Below, piece by piece: positions 40,655 to 49,184 of a stretch of 60,242 bases of DNA. The position numbers and the translations under genes were made by a program. The stretch comes from Streptomyces malaysiense (lineage in GTDB: Bacteria; Actinomycetota; Actinomycetes; Streptomycetales; Streptomycetaceae): the NCBI RefSeq assembly GCF_000980885.2, contig NZ_LBDA02000079.1, positions 1 to 60,242 of the forward strand, in the 5' to 3' direction. Positions within the stretch are counted from its first letter, which is position 1; the number at the start of each line of letters is the position of its first letter. Under the pieces are notes generated by a model, which was not told the DNA's origin, did not search any database, and saw only the letters and a list, made by a program, of their open reading frames with translations.

Positions 40655-42736
40655 GTGCGGGGCGTAGGGTGGCGGCGGATCGCCAGTCAGATCGGGCGCA
40701 GCGTCGCCGTATGGGCCGTCTCCACGCTCACCATGCTGGCCCTCGCGCTGCTCCTGCCCGACTTCCGGCTCCAGTCCGCCGACGGCGACAGCGCCACCCG
40801 GATCGCGCTCACCGCCGCCCTCGGCGCGGGTGCCTTCGGCATCCTGTCCGCCGTGGTGTGGCCGCTGCTCGTCCGGCTGCTGCTGCTCGTCCCGGCCCTC
40901 GTCCTCGGCCTGCTGGTCTTCTTCCTCAACGGCTCGCTGCTGCTGGTCGCCCTGCGCCTGAACCCCACCGGCCGGGGCGCGGTCGCGCCGGAGACCGCCG
41001 TCATCGTGGCCGCGGTCATGTCGGCCGTCGCCTCGGCCACCGGCGGTGCCCTCGCCGTCCGCGACGACGAGGCGTACCGGCACCGGCTGCACCGCCTCGC
41101 CGCCCGCCGCCGAAGAACCGACCCGCCCTGCGCCACGACCCCCGGCCTCGTCGTCCTCCAGCTCGACGGCGTCGGCCACGACGTGCTGACCAGGGCAGTG
41201 GCCAAGGGGCTGATGCCCGCGATCGCCCGCCGGCTGGCGGCGGACGGGGGCACCCGGCCCGCGACCCACCGGCTCACCCCCTGGCACACCGACTGGTCCA
41301 GCCAGACCGGCGCCAGCCAGCTCGGCATCCTGCACGGCAGCACCTACGACGTCCCCGCCTTCCGCTGGTACGAGAAGGACCGAGGGGAGGTGATGGTCTG
41401 CAACCGGCCGACGAGCGCCGCCGAACTCCAGCGCCGCGCCGTCGCGCACACCGGTGACGGCGGACTGCTCACAGAGGACGGCGCCAGCCGCGGCAACCTC
41501 TTCAGCGGCGGCGCCGGGGAGCAGGCCCTCGTCCTGTCCATAGCGGGCCGCCGGAGCCGGGAGAACCGTTCGCGCGCCGGGTACTTCGCCTACTTCTCCG
41601 ACCCCGCCAACGCCGTGCGCACCGCCCTGTCCTTCGTCGCCGAGGTGGCCCGCGAGATCGGCGAGTCACTCCGCGCCCGGATCCGCCGGCAGCGCCCCCG
41701 TGTCTCCCGCGGCGGCCTCTACCCGCTGGTCCGCGCCTTCGCCACCGTCGTGGAACGGGACGTCGTCGTCGCCGCGGTGATGGGCGACATGCTCGCGGGA
41801 CGCACCGCCGTCTACGCCGACCTCGTCGCCTACGACGAGGTGGCCCACCACTCCGGACCGCACAGCCGCGACGCCGAGAAGGTGCTCACCCGCCTCGACC
41901 GCAGCCTCGCCCTGCTCGCCCGGGTCGCCGACCACGCCCCGCGCCCGTACCGCCTGGTGGTCCTCTCCGACCACGGGCAGAGTCCCGGCGAGACCTTCCG
42001 CGCCCGCTACGGCCTCACCCTCGGCGACCTCGTGCGGGCCGGCTGCGGACTGCACGTGCCGCGCCGCGCGGAACACACGCACAGCGGTACCGAGGCGCGG
42101 GCCGCCGTGCGCGCCGCCCTGCGCCGGCCCGTGGAGGAGGGCGAGCGGCACCGCCCCGCCCGCCGCCGCGAGCCCGTCGTACTGGCCTCCGGCAACCTGG
42201 GCCTCGTCTCCTTCCCGGACGTGCGCCACCGCATGACCAAGGAGGAGATCGACGCCCGCCACCCCGCCCTGCTCGCCACCCTCGCCGACCACCCGGGCGT
42301 CGGCTTCCTGCTGGTGGCGAGCGAGGCGCACGACGGCGTGGTGCTCGGCCCCGGCGGCACCGAGATCCCGCTGGCCGACCTCGACCGCGACCCCGGCCCG
42401 CTGGCGCGCTTCGGATCCGGCGCCGTCGAGGCGGTGCGCCGCACCCACTCCTTCCCGCACACCGCCGACATCATGGTGAACTCCGCGTACGAGCCCGCCG
42501 ACGGCGAGGTGCTCGCCTTCGAGGAGCAGATCGGCTCCCACGGCGGGCTCGGCGGCGCCCAGTCCCGCCCGTTCCTGATGTCCCCGCTGGAGCTGTCCGA
42601 GCCCGCCGCGCCGGGGGAGCGGCTGACCGGGGCCGAGCAGGTGCACCACGTACTGCGCCGCTGGCTCGGTGAGCTGTCCGGACCCGAGGTCCCGCTCGGC
42701 GCGGCCGCCGTCGAGCAGGACGAGCGGGCGGCCTGA
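40655..42736 (+). CDS. Fused phage-holin-like membrane domain and alkaline-phosphatase/phosphodiesterase domain
   Basis: This 693-aa protein has four hydrophobic helices in residues 10-125 (VAVWAVSTLTMLALALLL, AAVIVAAVMSAVASAT), matching holin family 4 (PF04020-like). A metal-dependent phosphatase/phosphodiesterase fold follows: LQLDGVGHDV with the first Asp, TDWSSQTGASQ nucleophile region, YDEVAHHSGP, VLSDHGQSPG and a late HTADIM His. It is probably membrane-anchored, with the catalytic domain on the side opposite the N-terminus or in the cytoplasm. GTG 40655 follows GGAGGAA. The substrate is unknown. Confidence 0.85.
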   Translation: MRGVGWRRIASQIGRSVAVWAVSTLTMLALALLLPDFRLQSADGDSATRIALTAALGAGAFGILSAVVWPLLVRLLLLVPALVLGLLVFFLNGSLLLVALRLNPTGRGAVAPETAVIVAAVMSAVASATGGALAVRDDEAYRHRLHRLAARRRRTDPPCATTPGLVVLQLDGVGHDVLTRAVAKGLMPAIARRLAADGGTRPATHRLTPWHTDWSSQTGASQLGILHGSTYDVPAFRWYEKDRGEVMVCNRPTSAAELQRRAVAHTGDGGLLTEDGASRGNLFSGGAGEQALVLSIAGRRSRENRSRAGYFAYFSDPANAVRTALSFVAEVAREIGESLRARIRRQRPRVSRGGLYPLVRAFATVVERDVVVAAVMGDMLAGRTAVYADLVAYDEVAHHSGPHSRDAEKVLTRLDRSLALLARVADHAPRPYRLVVLSDHGQSPGETFRARYGLTLGDLVRAGCGLHVPRRAEHTHSGTEARAAVRAALRRPVEEGERHRPARRREPVVLASGNLGLVSFPDVRHRMTKEEIDARHPALLATLADHPGVGFLLVASEAHDGVVLGPGGTEIPLADLDRDPGPLARFGSGAVEAVRRTHSFPHTADIMVNSAYEPADGEVLAFEEQIGSHGGLGGAQSRPFLMSPLELSEPAAPGERLTGAEQVHHVLRRWLGELSGPEVPLGAAAVEQDERAA

Positions 42737-42846
42737 CGACGCGTCCCCCGGACACCGCCGAACCCCCGCCCGTGCCGCACGGATGTGATCGGATAGGGAT
42801 CCCGGACACCCGGTATCGGGACCGCCCCCTCGCGAAAGGAACCATC

Positions 42847-43272
42847 GTGGCCACCACGCGCACCGCGCACACCGAATGGGAAGGCAACCTTCTTGAGGGC
42901 CAGGGCGTCGTCAGCTTCGACTCCTCCGGCATCGGCGCGCAGCCGGTGTCCTGGCCGTCGCGCGCCGAGCAGGCGAACGGCAGGACCAGCCCCGAGGAGC
43001 TGATCGCGGCCGCCCACTCCAGCTGCTTCTCCATGGCCCTCGCCCACGGCCTGGCCGGCGCCGGCACCCCGCCCACCCGGCTGGAGACCAAGGCCGACGT
43101 CACCTTCCAGCCCGGTGAGGGCATCACCGGCATCCACCTCACCGTGCGCGGCGAGGTGCCCGGCCTGGACGAGCAGGGCTTCCGGTCGGCCGCCGAGGAC
43201 GCCAAGAAGAACTGCCCGGTCAGCCAGGCGCTCACCGGTACGACGATCACCCTGACCGCCGAACTGGCCTGA
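42847..43272 (+). CDS. OsmC-family peroxiredoxin
   Basis: This 141-aa protein is a full OsmC/Ohr-type domain with the redox cysteines Cys60 (AAHSSCFSMAL) and Cys123 (KKNCPVSQAL). It reduces organic hydroperoxides as a homodimer. GTG 42847 has GAAAGGA at good spacing. It follows the holin-phosphatase gene by 110 nt, and is convergent with an XRE gene. Confidence 0.92.
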   Translation: MATTRTAHTEWEGNLLEGQGVVSFDSSGIGAQPVSWPSRAEQANGRTSPEELIAAAHSSCFSMALAHGLAGAGTPPTRLETKADVTFQPGEGITGIHLTVRGEVPGLDEQGFRSAAEDAKKNCPVSQALTGTTITLTAELA

Positions 43273-43293
43273 CCCGGGCCGCGCTTCCGGGCA

Positions 43294-43334
43294 CCCGGGT
43301 GCCGCGCTCCCCTCGCGGGCGTGGCACCCCGGGC
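43294..43334. terminator. Hairpin between osmC and the convergent XRE gene
   Basis: CCCGGGTGCC pairs with GGCACC-C-CGGG (one bulge) across about 19 nt; it lies in the 104-nt gap between the two stops. Confidence 0.5.
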
Positions 43335-43376
43335 CCGCCGGACGGACACCCGGGCGCTCGGCGCGCCCTGTACGGC

Positions 43377-44240
43377 TCAGAACCGTGCCCGGTACTCCCG
43401 AAGGATCTCCCGGGTGCGCCGCGCCGAGGCGGCCCGCGCCGTCATGTGGTCCAGCACCTCCAGGTGCGCGGCGACCTCCCGCCGCGCGTCCAGGTACAGG
43501 GCGCCGGTCAGATACTCGGTGAACACCATGTCCGGCAACTCCGGCTCGGCGAACCGGAACAGCGTGAACGGCGCGTACGTCCCCGGGTGCGGGCCCGCCG
43601 CGAACTCCGCGACCTGGAGCGTGATCCGGTCCTGCCCGGCGCACTCCACCAGCCGGTCCAGCTGGTCGCGCATGACGTCGGCGGACGTGCTCACCGGCCG
43701 CCGCAGCACCGTCTCGTCCATGATCACCCACAGGTGCGGGGGATCGTCGCGCTCCAGCAGCCGCTGCCGTTCCATCCGCAGCGACACGTGCCGCTCCACC
43801 GCCTCGGGCTCGCTCTGCCCGATCGTCCCCGCCTCCATCACCGCCCGCGCGTACGCCTCGGTCTGGAGCAGTCCCGGCACGAAGTGCGGTTCGTAGGACC
43901 GGATGATCCGGGCGGCGCCCTCCAGGCTGACGTAGAGGCTGAACCAGTCGGGCAGCACATCGTGGAACCGCTGCCACCAGCCCGGCTGGTTGGCCTCCTC
44001 CGCCAGCCGCACGAACGTGGCCGCCTCCTCCCGCGCCACCCCGTAGGTGTCGAGGAGTACCTGCAAGTACGGTATTTTCAGGGAGACTTCGGCCGTCTCC
44101 ATACGGCGGACCGTGGCCGCCGCGACCCGCAGTACACCGGCGGCCTCCTCACGGCTGAGCCCGGCCGCCTCGCGTAGTTCCTGCAACCGTCTGCCGAGCA
44201 CCACCTGGCCCACGGTGGGTGCGGCCCGCCGCTCGCTCAC
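43377..44240 (-). CDS. XRE-type regulator with DUF5753
   Basis: This 287-aa protein has an HTH_XRE domain (residues 10-70: LGRRLQELREAAGLSREEAA, VAAATVRRMETAEVS) and a DUF5753 ligand region (WFSLYVSLEGAARIIRSYEPHFVPGLLQTEAYARAV). This is the huge BldD-like/DUF397-partner group of Streptomyces, but no DUF397 gene is next to it. GTG 44240 follows GGGGAGGG. GTCACGTGAC (44284-44293), a perfect 10-bp palindrome, lies about 45 nt upstream and could be its own site. Confidence 0.88.
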   Translation of the reverse strand: MSERRAAPTVGQVVLGRRLQELREAAGLSREEAAGVLRVAAATVRRMETAEVSLKIPYLQVLLDTYGVAREEAATFVRLAEEANQPGWWQRFHDVLPDWFSLYVSLEGAARIIRSYEPHFVPGLLQTEAYARAVMEAGTIGQSEPEAVERHVSLRMERQRLLERDDPPHLWVIMDETVLRRPVSTSADVMRDQLDRLVECAGQDRITLQVAEFAAGPHPGTYAPFTLFRFAEPELPDMVFTEYLTGALYLDARREVAAHLEVLDHMTARAASARRTREILREYRARF

Positions 44241-44359
44241 GCCACGCCCTCCCCTGCCGTGCCGCCCTGGCGCGCAGCAGTCTGTCACGTGACGCCCTCT
44301 CGCACAGCGGATCGACCGCACCAAAGGATCACAGGTTCGTCAACCCGCGGCGGGATTGG

Positions 44360-45187
44360 TCAACCGGCCAGCGTCTGGAGGTACTTGGCGGTCGCCGGGT
44401 CGGCCGGCAGGAAGGTCTCGATGGCGAGTTCGGCGACGGTCACGTCCATCGGCGTGTTGAAGGTGGAGATGGAGGACACGAACGACAGGATCCGGCCCTC
44501 GTGCTCGACCCGCATCGGCAGCGCGAAGTACGGCACCGGCTCCTCCGGCTCCTCGCCCGGCGCGTTCTCGGGCACCGGATACGCCGTCACCTCCTCGTAC
44601 AAGGCGCGCAGTTGGTCCGAGCGGTGCAGCGCGAGCTGGCGTTCCATCTGCGCCACCAGGTGTCCGCGCCACTCGCGGAGGTTGCGGATCCGCGGTGCGA
44701 GGCCCTCGGGGTGCAGGGTCAGCCGCATCGCGTTCGGCGGCTGCAGCAGCTTGTCCGGGATGCCGTCCAGCAGCATCGTGATGCCCCGGTTGGCGGCCAC
44801 GACCGTGTACCCGGCGTCCACCACCAGCGCCGGATAGGGCTCGTACCCCTGGATGAGCCGCTCCATGCCGTCGCGCAGGGCGTCCAGGGCGGGGTCGTCC
44901 AGCGGGGTCTCCGGGTAGCGCGGGGCGTAACCGGCCGCCAGCAGCAGCGCGTTGCGCTCCCGCACCGGCACGTCCAGGTGCTCGGCGAGCCGCAGCACCA
45001 TCTCCTCGCTCGGGCGGGATCTGCCGGTCTCCACGAAACTGATGTGCCGGGCGGAGGAGTCGGCCCGCAGGGCCAGCTCCAGTTGGGAGACGCGGCGCCG
45101 CTCCCGCCAGGCACGGAGCAGCGGTCCCACCCCCTTGCTGCCGGGGGTGGCGGTGGACACGGAAGCTTCGGTGGCGACCATGGTCAT
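44360..45187 (-). CDS. XRE-type regulator with MmyB-like ligand-binding domain
   Basis: This 275-aa protein has an HTH_XRE domain (LLRAWRERRRVSQLELALRAD, HISFVETGRSRPS) and then the MmyB-like PAS-like domain (VVDAGYTVVAANRGITMLLD, LRNLREWRGHLVAQMERQ). Such regulators sense small molecules, possibly fatty acids. TAGGGT (45194-45199, minus) lies 6 nt before ATG 45187, so the start is leaderless. It is divergent from the pterin dehydratase gene. Confidence 0.88.
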   Translation of the reverse strand: MTMVATEASVSTATPGSKGVGPLLRAWRERRRVSQLELALRADSSARHISFVETGRSRPSEEMVLRLAEHLDVPVRERNALLLAAGYAPRYPETPLDDPALDALRDGMERLIQGYEPYPALVVDAGYTVVAANRGITMLLDGIPDKLLQPPNAMRLTLHPEGLAPRIRNLREWRGHLVAQMERQLALHRSDQLRALYEEVTAYPVPENAPGEEPEEPVPYFALPMRVEHEGRILSFVSSISTFNTPMDVTVAELAIETFLPADPATAKYLQTLAG

Positions 45188-45193
45188 GCCCCG

Positions 45194-45199
45194 ACCCTA
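45194..45199 (-). promoter_or_regulatory. Leaderless -10 box for the MmyB-type regulator
   Basis: Minus-strand TAGGGT ends 6 nt before ATG 45187; TTGTGG (45220-45215) is a possible -35 with a short 15-nt spacer. Confidence 0.45.
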
Positions 45200-45380
45200 A
45201 ACGAGAAGCGCGCACCACAACGACCTCGCGCACGCGGACGCGCCAGGTCGGGCCGGAATCCGCGGTCCCCCCCCGCCGGTACCGGTCCGATCGGTCCCGC
45301 GGACGCGTCGCCCGGCCGTCCGGGCCCGGCACGTGGCAGGCTGGGAGGAGACCCGCCCCCGTCCCGAAGGGAGCCGCGCC

Positions 45381-45686
45381 ATGGCCGTCGCACCGCTGTC
45401 GCAGAAGGAGATCGAGGACCGGCTCGCCGAACTCCCCGGCTGGTCCGCGGACGGCGACCGGCTCACCCGCACCTACCGGCTGCCCTCGCACTTCGCCGCG
45501 GCCGCCCTGGTCACGCACATCGCCCGTATCCAGGACGAGCTGGACCACCACTCCGACTGCACCCTCGGCTACCACTCCGTCGACCTCACCATCACCACCC
45601 ACAGCGCCGGCGGCACGCTCACCGAGAAGGACTTCACCCTCGCGCGCAGAGTGGAGGACATCGCCCCGGGACACGGCGCACACTGA
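45381..45686 (+). CDS. 4a-hydroxytetrahydrobiopterin dehydratase (PCD/DCoH)
   Basis: This 101-aa protein spans the whole PCD fold with the active-site motif ELDHHSDCTLGYHSVDLTITTHSAGG and ends EKDFTLARRVEDI. The enzyme regenerates tetrahydropterin for aromatic amino-acid hydroxylases; no such hydroxylase is in the window. GAAGGGAG precedes ATG 45381. The next gene begins 5 nt after its stop, so they form an operon. Confidence 0.9.
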   Translation: MAVAPLSQKEIEDRLAELPGWSADGDRLTRTYRLPSHFAAAALVTHIARIQDELDHHSDCTLGYHSVDLTITTHSAGGTLTEKDFTLARRVEDIAPGHGAH

Positions 45687-45691
45687 GGGTC

Positions 45692-46432
45692 GTGCTCGAC
45701 TACGACAAGGAAGCCCGTGTCTACGACTCCTCACGTGGCGGCGAGGAACGCGCCGCGGCCGCCGCGGCCGCCGTCCTCGGCCTGATACCCGACCGCTCGG
45801 GTCGCCTCCTCGACCTCGCCTGCGGCACCGGCATCGTCACCCGCCGGCTCGCCGCGGCCCGCCCCGCGATCCGGGTGACCGGTGCCGACCTCGCCCCGGG
45901 CATGATCCGCCGGGCCGCCGTCCGGCTTCCCGGCGCGGTCGTCCGGGCCGACAGCCGCCGACTGCCCTTCCCCGCTGCCACCTTCGACGCCGTCACCAGC
46001 ATCTGGCTGCTGCACCTGCTGACCGGTCCCGATGACCTCGGAGCCGTCCTCGCCGAGTGCGCCCGCGTCCTCAGGCCGGGCGGGGTGTACGTCACGACGG
46101 TCGACAAGGCCGCCGCGCACGACGTGGGCAGCGACATCGAGGCCGCCCTCGCCGACCGCCCGGTCCGCCCCGCCGCGGACGCCGCCGGCCTCGTCACCGC
46201 GCACGCCGCCCGGCACGGGCTCGCTCCCGCGGGGCGGTCCGCCTTCCCCGGCGTCGGCCAGGGCCGCAGCCCCCGCAGCACCATCGCCGACCTGCACCGG
46301 GGCTGGTTCAGCCTGCTGCCGCCCGGCGATCCCCGCCGGCGGACGTACGCCGCCCGCCTCGCAGCGCTCCCGGACCAGGACCGCCCGCGCGCGGACCCGA
46401 CCTTCTCGCTGCGTGCCTTCCGCAGACACTGA
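45692..46432 (+). CDS. SAM-dependent methyltransferase (class I)
   Basis: This 246-aa protein has motif I LLDLACGTGIVTRRLA, strand-2 TGADLAPGM, motif II RADSRRLPFPAATFDAVTS and ECARVLRPGGVYVTT. The substrate is unknown. It starts at GTG 45692, 5 nt after the pterin dehydratase stop; GAGG overlaps that stop region. The pair may modify a pterin or related product, which is only an inference from the operon. Confidence 0.83.
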   Translation: MLDYDKEARVYDSSRGGEERAAAAAAAVLGLIPDRSGRLLDLACGTGIVTRRLAAARPAIRVTGADLAPGMIRRAAVRLPGAVVRADSRRLPFPAATFDAVTSIWLLHLLTGPDDLGAVLAECARVLRPGGVYVTTVDKAAAHDVGSDIEAALADRPVRPAADAAGLVTAHAARHGLAPAGRSAFPGVGQGRSPRSTIADLHRGWFSLLPPGDPRRRTYAARLAALPDQDRPRADPTFSLRAFRRH

Positions 46433-46464
46433 CCGGACGAGTCCCGGCCGGGGCCGGGACGGGG

Positions 46465-47259
46465 TCACGGGCGGCGGCTGGTGGTCCGCCGCCCGAGTCC
46501 CCGGCGGATCGCCGTCTCCACCGGTGAGTACGCCCCGTCCGGCCGTTCCAGTTCGCAGGGCGCCACCGGGTCCAGCCCCGGCTGCGCCATCAGCCGGGGC
46601 CGGGTGCCCCGGTGCGGCTGCGCCGCGTGCACCAGGAACGGGTGGCACAGATAGACATCGCCGGGGCGGCCGGTGGCCAGGGCCAGCGGCCGGTGCCCGC
46701 TCGCCGCGACCAGCTCCGGTGCGATCTCCAGCCCCGAGACACCCGCCTCGCCGTACGGTTCGAGCACCGGCGGCACGTCCAGGTGGGAGCCGACCCGGAT
46801 CCGGGTCGGCGCGTCCTCCTCGGTCACCTCGCTGAACAGGAACAGCATCAGCAACGCCCGGTCCCGCGAACGCAGATTGGTGTGGTACCAGGTGGCACCC
46901 TCGGGCAGATAGCTGCCCTCGATGTGCCAGCCGGCGTCGCCCGGGTCCTCGGGGTGCGGGAAGCGCAGCGGGAACGTGCCGAGCGAGTAGCGCGGCAGCC
47001 AGCGTCGTTCACCCACCAGGAGGTCGAACGCCGCGTGCAGGGCGGGGGAGTTGGCGGCGGCCGCGAAAGGCCCCCGCGCCAGACCGCCGACGCGTACCAC
47101 CGGCTCCTTCCAGGTACCGGGGTCCTCCGGGTCGTATCCCGTCTCCTGCCACAGCAGCCGCGCGCAGTCCTCGGCGACCCGGGGCGCGACCGCGCCCTCG
47201 ATCTTCACGAACCCGTCGTCGAGGAAGCGCTCCACCATGTCTTCGCCCATGCGGGCCAT
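46465..47259 (-). CDS. Phytanoyl-CoA dioxygenase (PhyH) family protein
   Basis: This 264-aa cupin-like protein matches the PhyH family: VERFLDDGFVKIEGAVAP, the iron site and the distal GDVYLCHPFLVHAAQPHRG with His and the 2-oxoglutarate Arg in TRPRLM. The first iron motif reads GWHIEGSY (His112-x-Glu114) instead of the usual HxD. It should be a non-haem iron/2-oxoglutarate hydroxylase. ATG 47259 is chosen; 47250 and 47238 also fit as none has a Shine-Dalgarno. It is divergent from the His-rich methyltransferase. Confidence 0.82.
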   Translation of the reverse strand: MARMGEDMVERFLDDGFVKIEGAVAPRVAEDCARLLWQETGYDPEDPGTWKEPVVRVGGLARGPFAAAANSPALHAAFDLLVGERRWLPRYSLGTFPLRFPHPEDPGDAGWHIEGSYLPEGATWYHTNLRSRDRALLMLFLFSEVTEEDAPTRIRVGSHLDVPPVLEPYGEAGVSGLEIAPELVAASGHRPLALATGRPGDVYLCHPFLVHAAQPHRGTRPRLMAQPGLDPVAPCELERPDGAYSPVETAIRRGLGRRTTSRRP

Positions 47260-47294
47260 GGTGGACGAGAGGAGGCGGCCGGGCATCCGGTTTT

Positions 47295-47332
47295 CCGGCA
47301 ATCCCCTGGCCACGGATTTGCCGGGTCGGCAA
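47295..47332. promoter_or_regulatory. Operator-like dyads between PhyH and the methyltransferase
   Basis: TTGCCG-GGT-CGGCAA (47318-47332) is a perfect 15-bp dyad with the same 6-3-6 geometry as the ccr operator. An additional half site CCGGCAA (47295-47301) faces it about 16 nt away. The trio lies in the divergent promoter region, so one repressor could control both genes. Confidence 0.5.
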
Positions 47333-47395
47333 CGGAACTGGCCCTCGCCCGGTGCGCCGTCGCACCCTGACGGCATGGAAGAGAGGCTGACCACG

Positions 47396-48328
47396 ATGGC
47401 GCACGACCAAACCGGCGACCACGCCCACGGCCAGGGGCACGGAACGGGCCGGGGCGAGGGGCACGGGCACGGCCACGGGCACGGCACCGACCTGGACTGG
47501 AACGAGATGGGCCCGCTGCTGGAGGCCCAGGCCGAACTGTTCGCCCCCCTGTACCGGCAGGTCCTGTCCTGGCTCGCGGACGAGGTCGCCGAGCCGGCGC
47601 TGATCGCGGACGCGGGCAGCGGTCCCGGGGTCCTGTCCTGCCTGTTCGCCGAGGCGTTCCCAGGCGCCCGGGTCGTCGCCGTGGACAGCGGCGCGCCGCT
47701 CCTCGACCGGGCCCGCGCCCGCGCCGACCGCCTCGGCCTCACCGACCGCTTCGACACCCTCGTCGGTGAGCTCCCGGACGTGCTGGACCAGTTGCCGAAG
47801 CCGGCCGACCTGCTGTGGGCCAGCCGCAGCCTGCACCACCTCGGCGACCAGCGGGCCGCGCTCGCCGCGTTCGGACGGCGGCTCGCCCCCGGCGGGACCC
47901 TGGCCCTCCTCGAAGGCGGCCTGCCCTCCCGCTTCCTGCCCCGTGACCTCGGCATCGGCCGCCCGGGACTGCAGGCACGGCTGGACGCGCTGGAGGAGGA
48001 CCGGTTCACCCGGATGCGTACCGAGCTGCCCGGCTCCGTCGCCGAGACCGAGGACTGGCCGGCCCTCCTGACCGCCGCCGGCCTGCGGTACACCGGCAGC
48101 CGCAGCTTCCTGCTCGACCTGCCCGCGCCGGCCGACGAGCGGACCCGCGCCTACGTCGCCGCCACCCTCGGCCGTCTGCGCGAGGGCTTCGGCGACGCCC
48201 TCGCCACCGAGGACCAGGACACCCTCGACCGGCTCCTGGACCCGGCCGACCCCGCGAGCGTCCACCGGCGGCCGGACGTCTTCGTGCTGTCCGCCCACAC
48301 GGTGCACACGGCGGTACGCCCGTCCTGA
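47396..48328 (+). CDS. Class I methyltransferase with a His/Gly-rich N-terminus
   Basis: This 310-aa protein has eight His in its first 30 residues (MAHDQTGDHAHGQG, then GHGHGHGHGTD), a probable metal-binding stretch. The methyltransferase domain follows: IADAGSGPGVLSCLFAEAF, VVAVDSGAPLL, ELPDVLDQLPKPADLLWASRSLHHLGD and LAPGGTLALLEG. The rest is a helical tail. ATG 47396 is selected for GAAGAGAGG 9 nt upstream; ATG 47375 is an in-frame alternative. It shares a divergent promoter with PhyH. Confidence 0.82.
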   Translation: MAHDQTGDHAHGQGHGTGRGEGHGHGHGHGTDLDWNEMGPLLEAQAELFAPLYRQVLSWLADEVAEPALIADAGSGPGVLSCLFAEAFPGARVVAVDSGAPLLDRARARADRLGLTDRFDTLVGELPDVLDQLPKPADLLWASRSLHHLGDQRAALAAFGRRLAPGGTLALLEGGLPSRFLPRDLGIGRPGLQARLDALEEDRFTRMRTELPGSVAETEDWPALLTAAGLRYTGSRSFLLDLPAPADERTRAYVAATLGRLREGFGDALATEDQDTLDRLLDPADPASVHRRPDVFVLSAHTVHTAVRPS

Positions 48329-48350
48329 CCGCGCGCGGCGTCTCGCGCCG

Positions 48351-48382
48351 CTTGACTTCGAGAGCGCTTCAAGTGGTGAACT
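48351..48382 (+). promoter_or_regulatory. MerR-type promoter of the SDR gene
   Basis: TTGACT (48352-48357) and TGAACT (48377-48382) are separated by 19 nt, the elongated spacing of MerR-family promoters. The region carries imperfect dyads (CTTGA/TCAAG, ACTT/AAGT). No MerR gene is next to it in the window. Confidence 0.55.
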
Positions 48383-48422
48383 CCCCTTCGTCCACCGGCA
48401 TTCCGGAATCCAGGGGGAAACC

Positions 48423-49124
48423 ATGAACGACTCTCCGGTCGCGCTCATCACCGGCGGCGGCAGCGGCATCGGGGCTGCCGTCGCCCGGCAGCTGCTGGCC
48501 GCGGGCCACCGGGTCACGGTCACCGGCCGTACGGAACGGCGGCTGCGGGACTTCGCCGCGGGGCTGGGCGACCCCGAGGCGCTGACGACGGTCGTCGGCG
48601 ACGCGGCCTCGTACGACGACATCCGGCACGCGGTCGGCCGCACCGTCGACGCGTACGGCCGGCTGGACACCGTGGTCGCCAACGCCGGGATCGCCACCCA
48701 CGACTCGGTGGCCGAGGGCGACCCGGCCGGCTGGTCCGAGATGGTCCTCACCAACGTCCTCGGCCCGGCCCTGCTGATCCGCGCCTCGGCCGACGCGCTC
48801 AAGGAGACGCGCGGCCGGATCGTGCTCGTCGGCAGCGTCGCCGGGTTCGTGAACACGCCCGGCAACCTCTACGGAGCGACCAAGTGGGCGGTCACCGGAC
48901 TCGCCGAGAACACCCGGCGGCAGGTCACCGACTTCGGCGTCGGCGTGACGCTGATCGCACCCGGCCGGGTGGAGACCCCGTTCTGGGACGGCTTCGGCAG
49001 CCTGCCGCCGGGGCACCTGCTGACCGCCGACCAGATCGCCGACTCCGTGGTGTGGGCGATCCGGCAGCCGGCCGGGGTCGATGTCAACACCGTGGTCGTG
49101 CGTCCGCTGGGTCAGCCCAACTGA
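48423..49124 (+). CDS. Short-chain dehydrogenase/reductase (SDR)
   Basis: This 233-aa protein has the classical SDR motifs: GGGSGIG (NAD(P)-binding), NAG in VVANAGIA, the catalytic Ser in VGSVAG, and Tyr/Lys in NLYGATKWAV (YxxxK). R in TGRTE favours NADP. The length is that of a compact single-domain SDR. GGGGGAAA precedes ATG 48423. It lies behind a MerR-type promoter, so a small toxic or redox inducer is likely. The substrate is unknown. Confidence 0.9.
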   Translation: MNDSPVALITGGGSGIGAAVARQLLAAGHRVTVTGRTERRLRDFAAGLGDPEALTTVVGDAASYDDIRHAVGRTVDAYGRLDTVVANAGIATHDSVAEGDPAGWSEMVLTNVLGPALLIRASADALKETRGRIVLVGSVAGFVNTPGNLYGATKWAVTGLAENTRRQVTDFGVGVTLIAPGRVETPFWDGFGSLPPGHLLTADQIADSVVWAIRQPAGVDVNTVVVRPLGQPN

Positions 49125-49171
49125 TCCGGCGGCGCTGCGGCAAGAACGGCGCGGTGGGGGACGTCTCTGTT

Positions 49172-49184
49172 AGGAAACTTTCCT
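49172..49184. promoter_or_regulatory. AGGAAA-C-TTTCCT palindrome
   Basis: A perfect 13-bp palindrome within GTTAGGAAACTTTCCTTA (49169-49186), about 50 nt after the SDR stop and 155 nt before the ABM-like gene. I recall very similar TTAGGAAA-N-TTTCCTAA sites as operators of ROK-family sugar repressors (CsnR) in Streptomyces; this is from memory and not certain. Confidence 0.5.
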
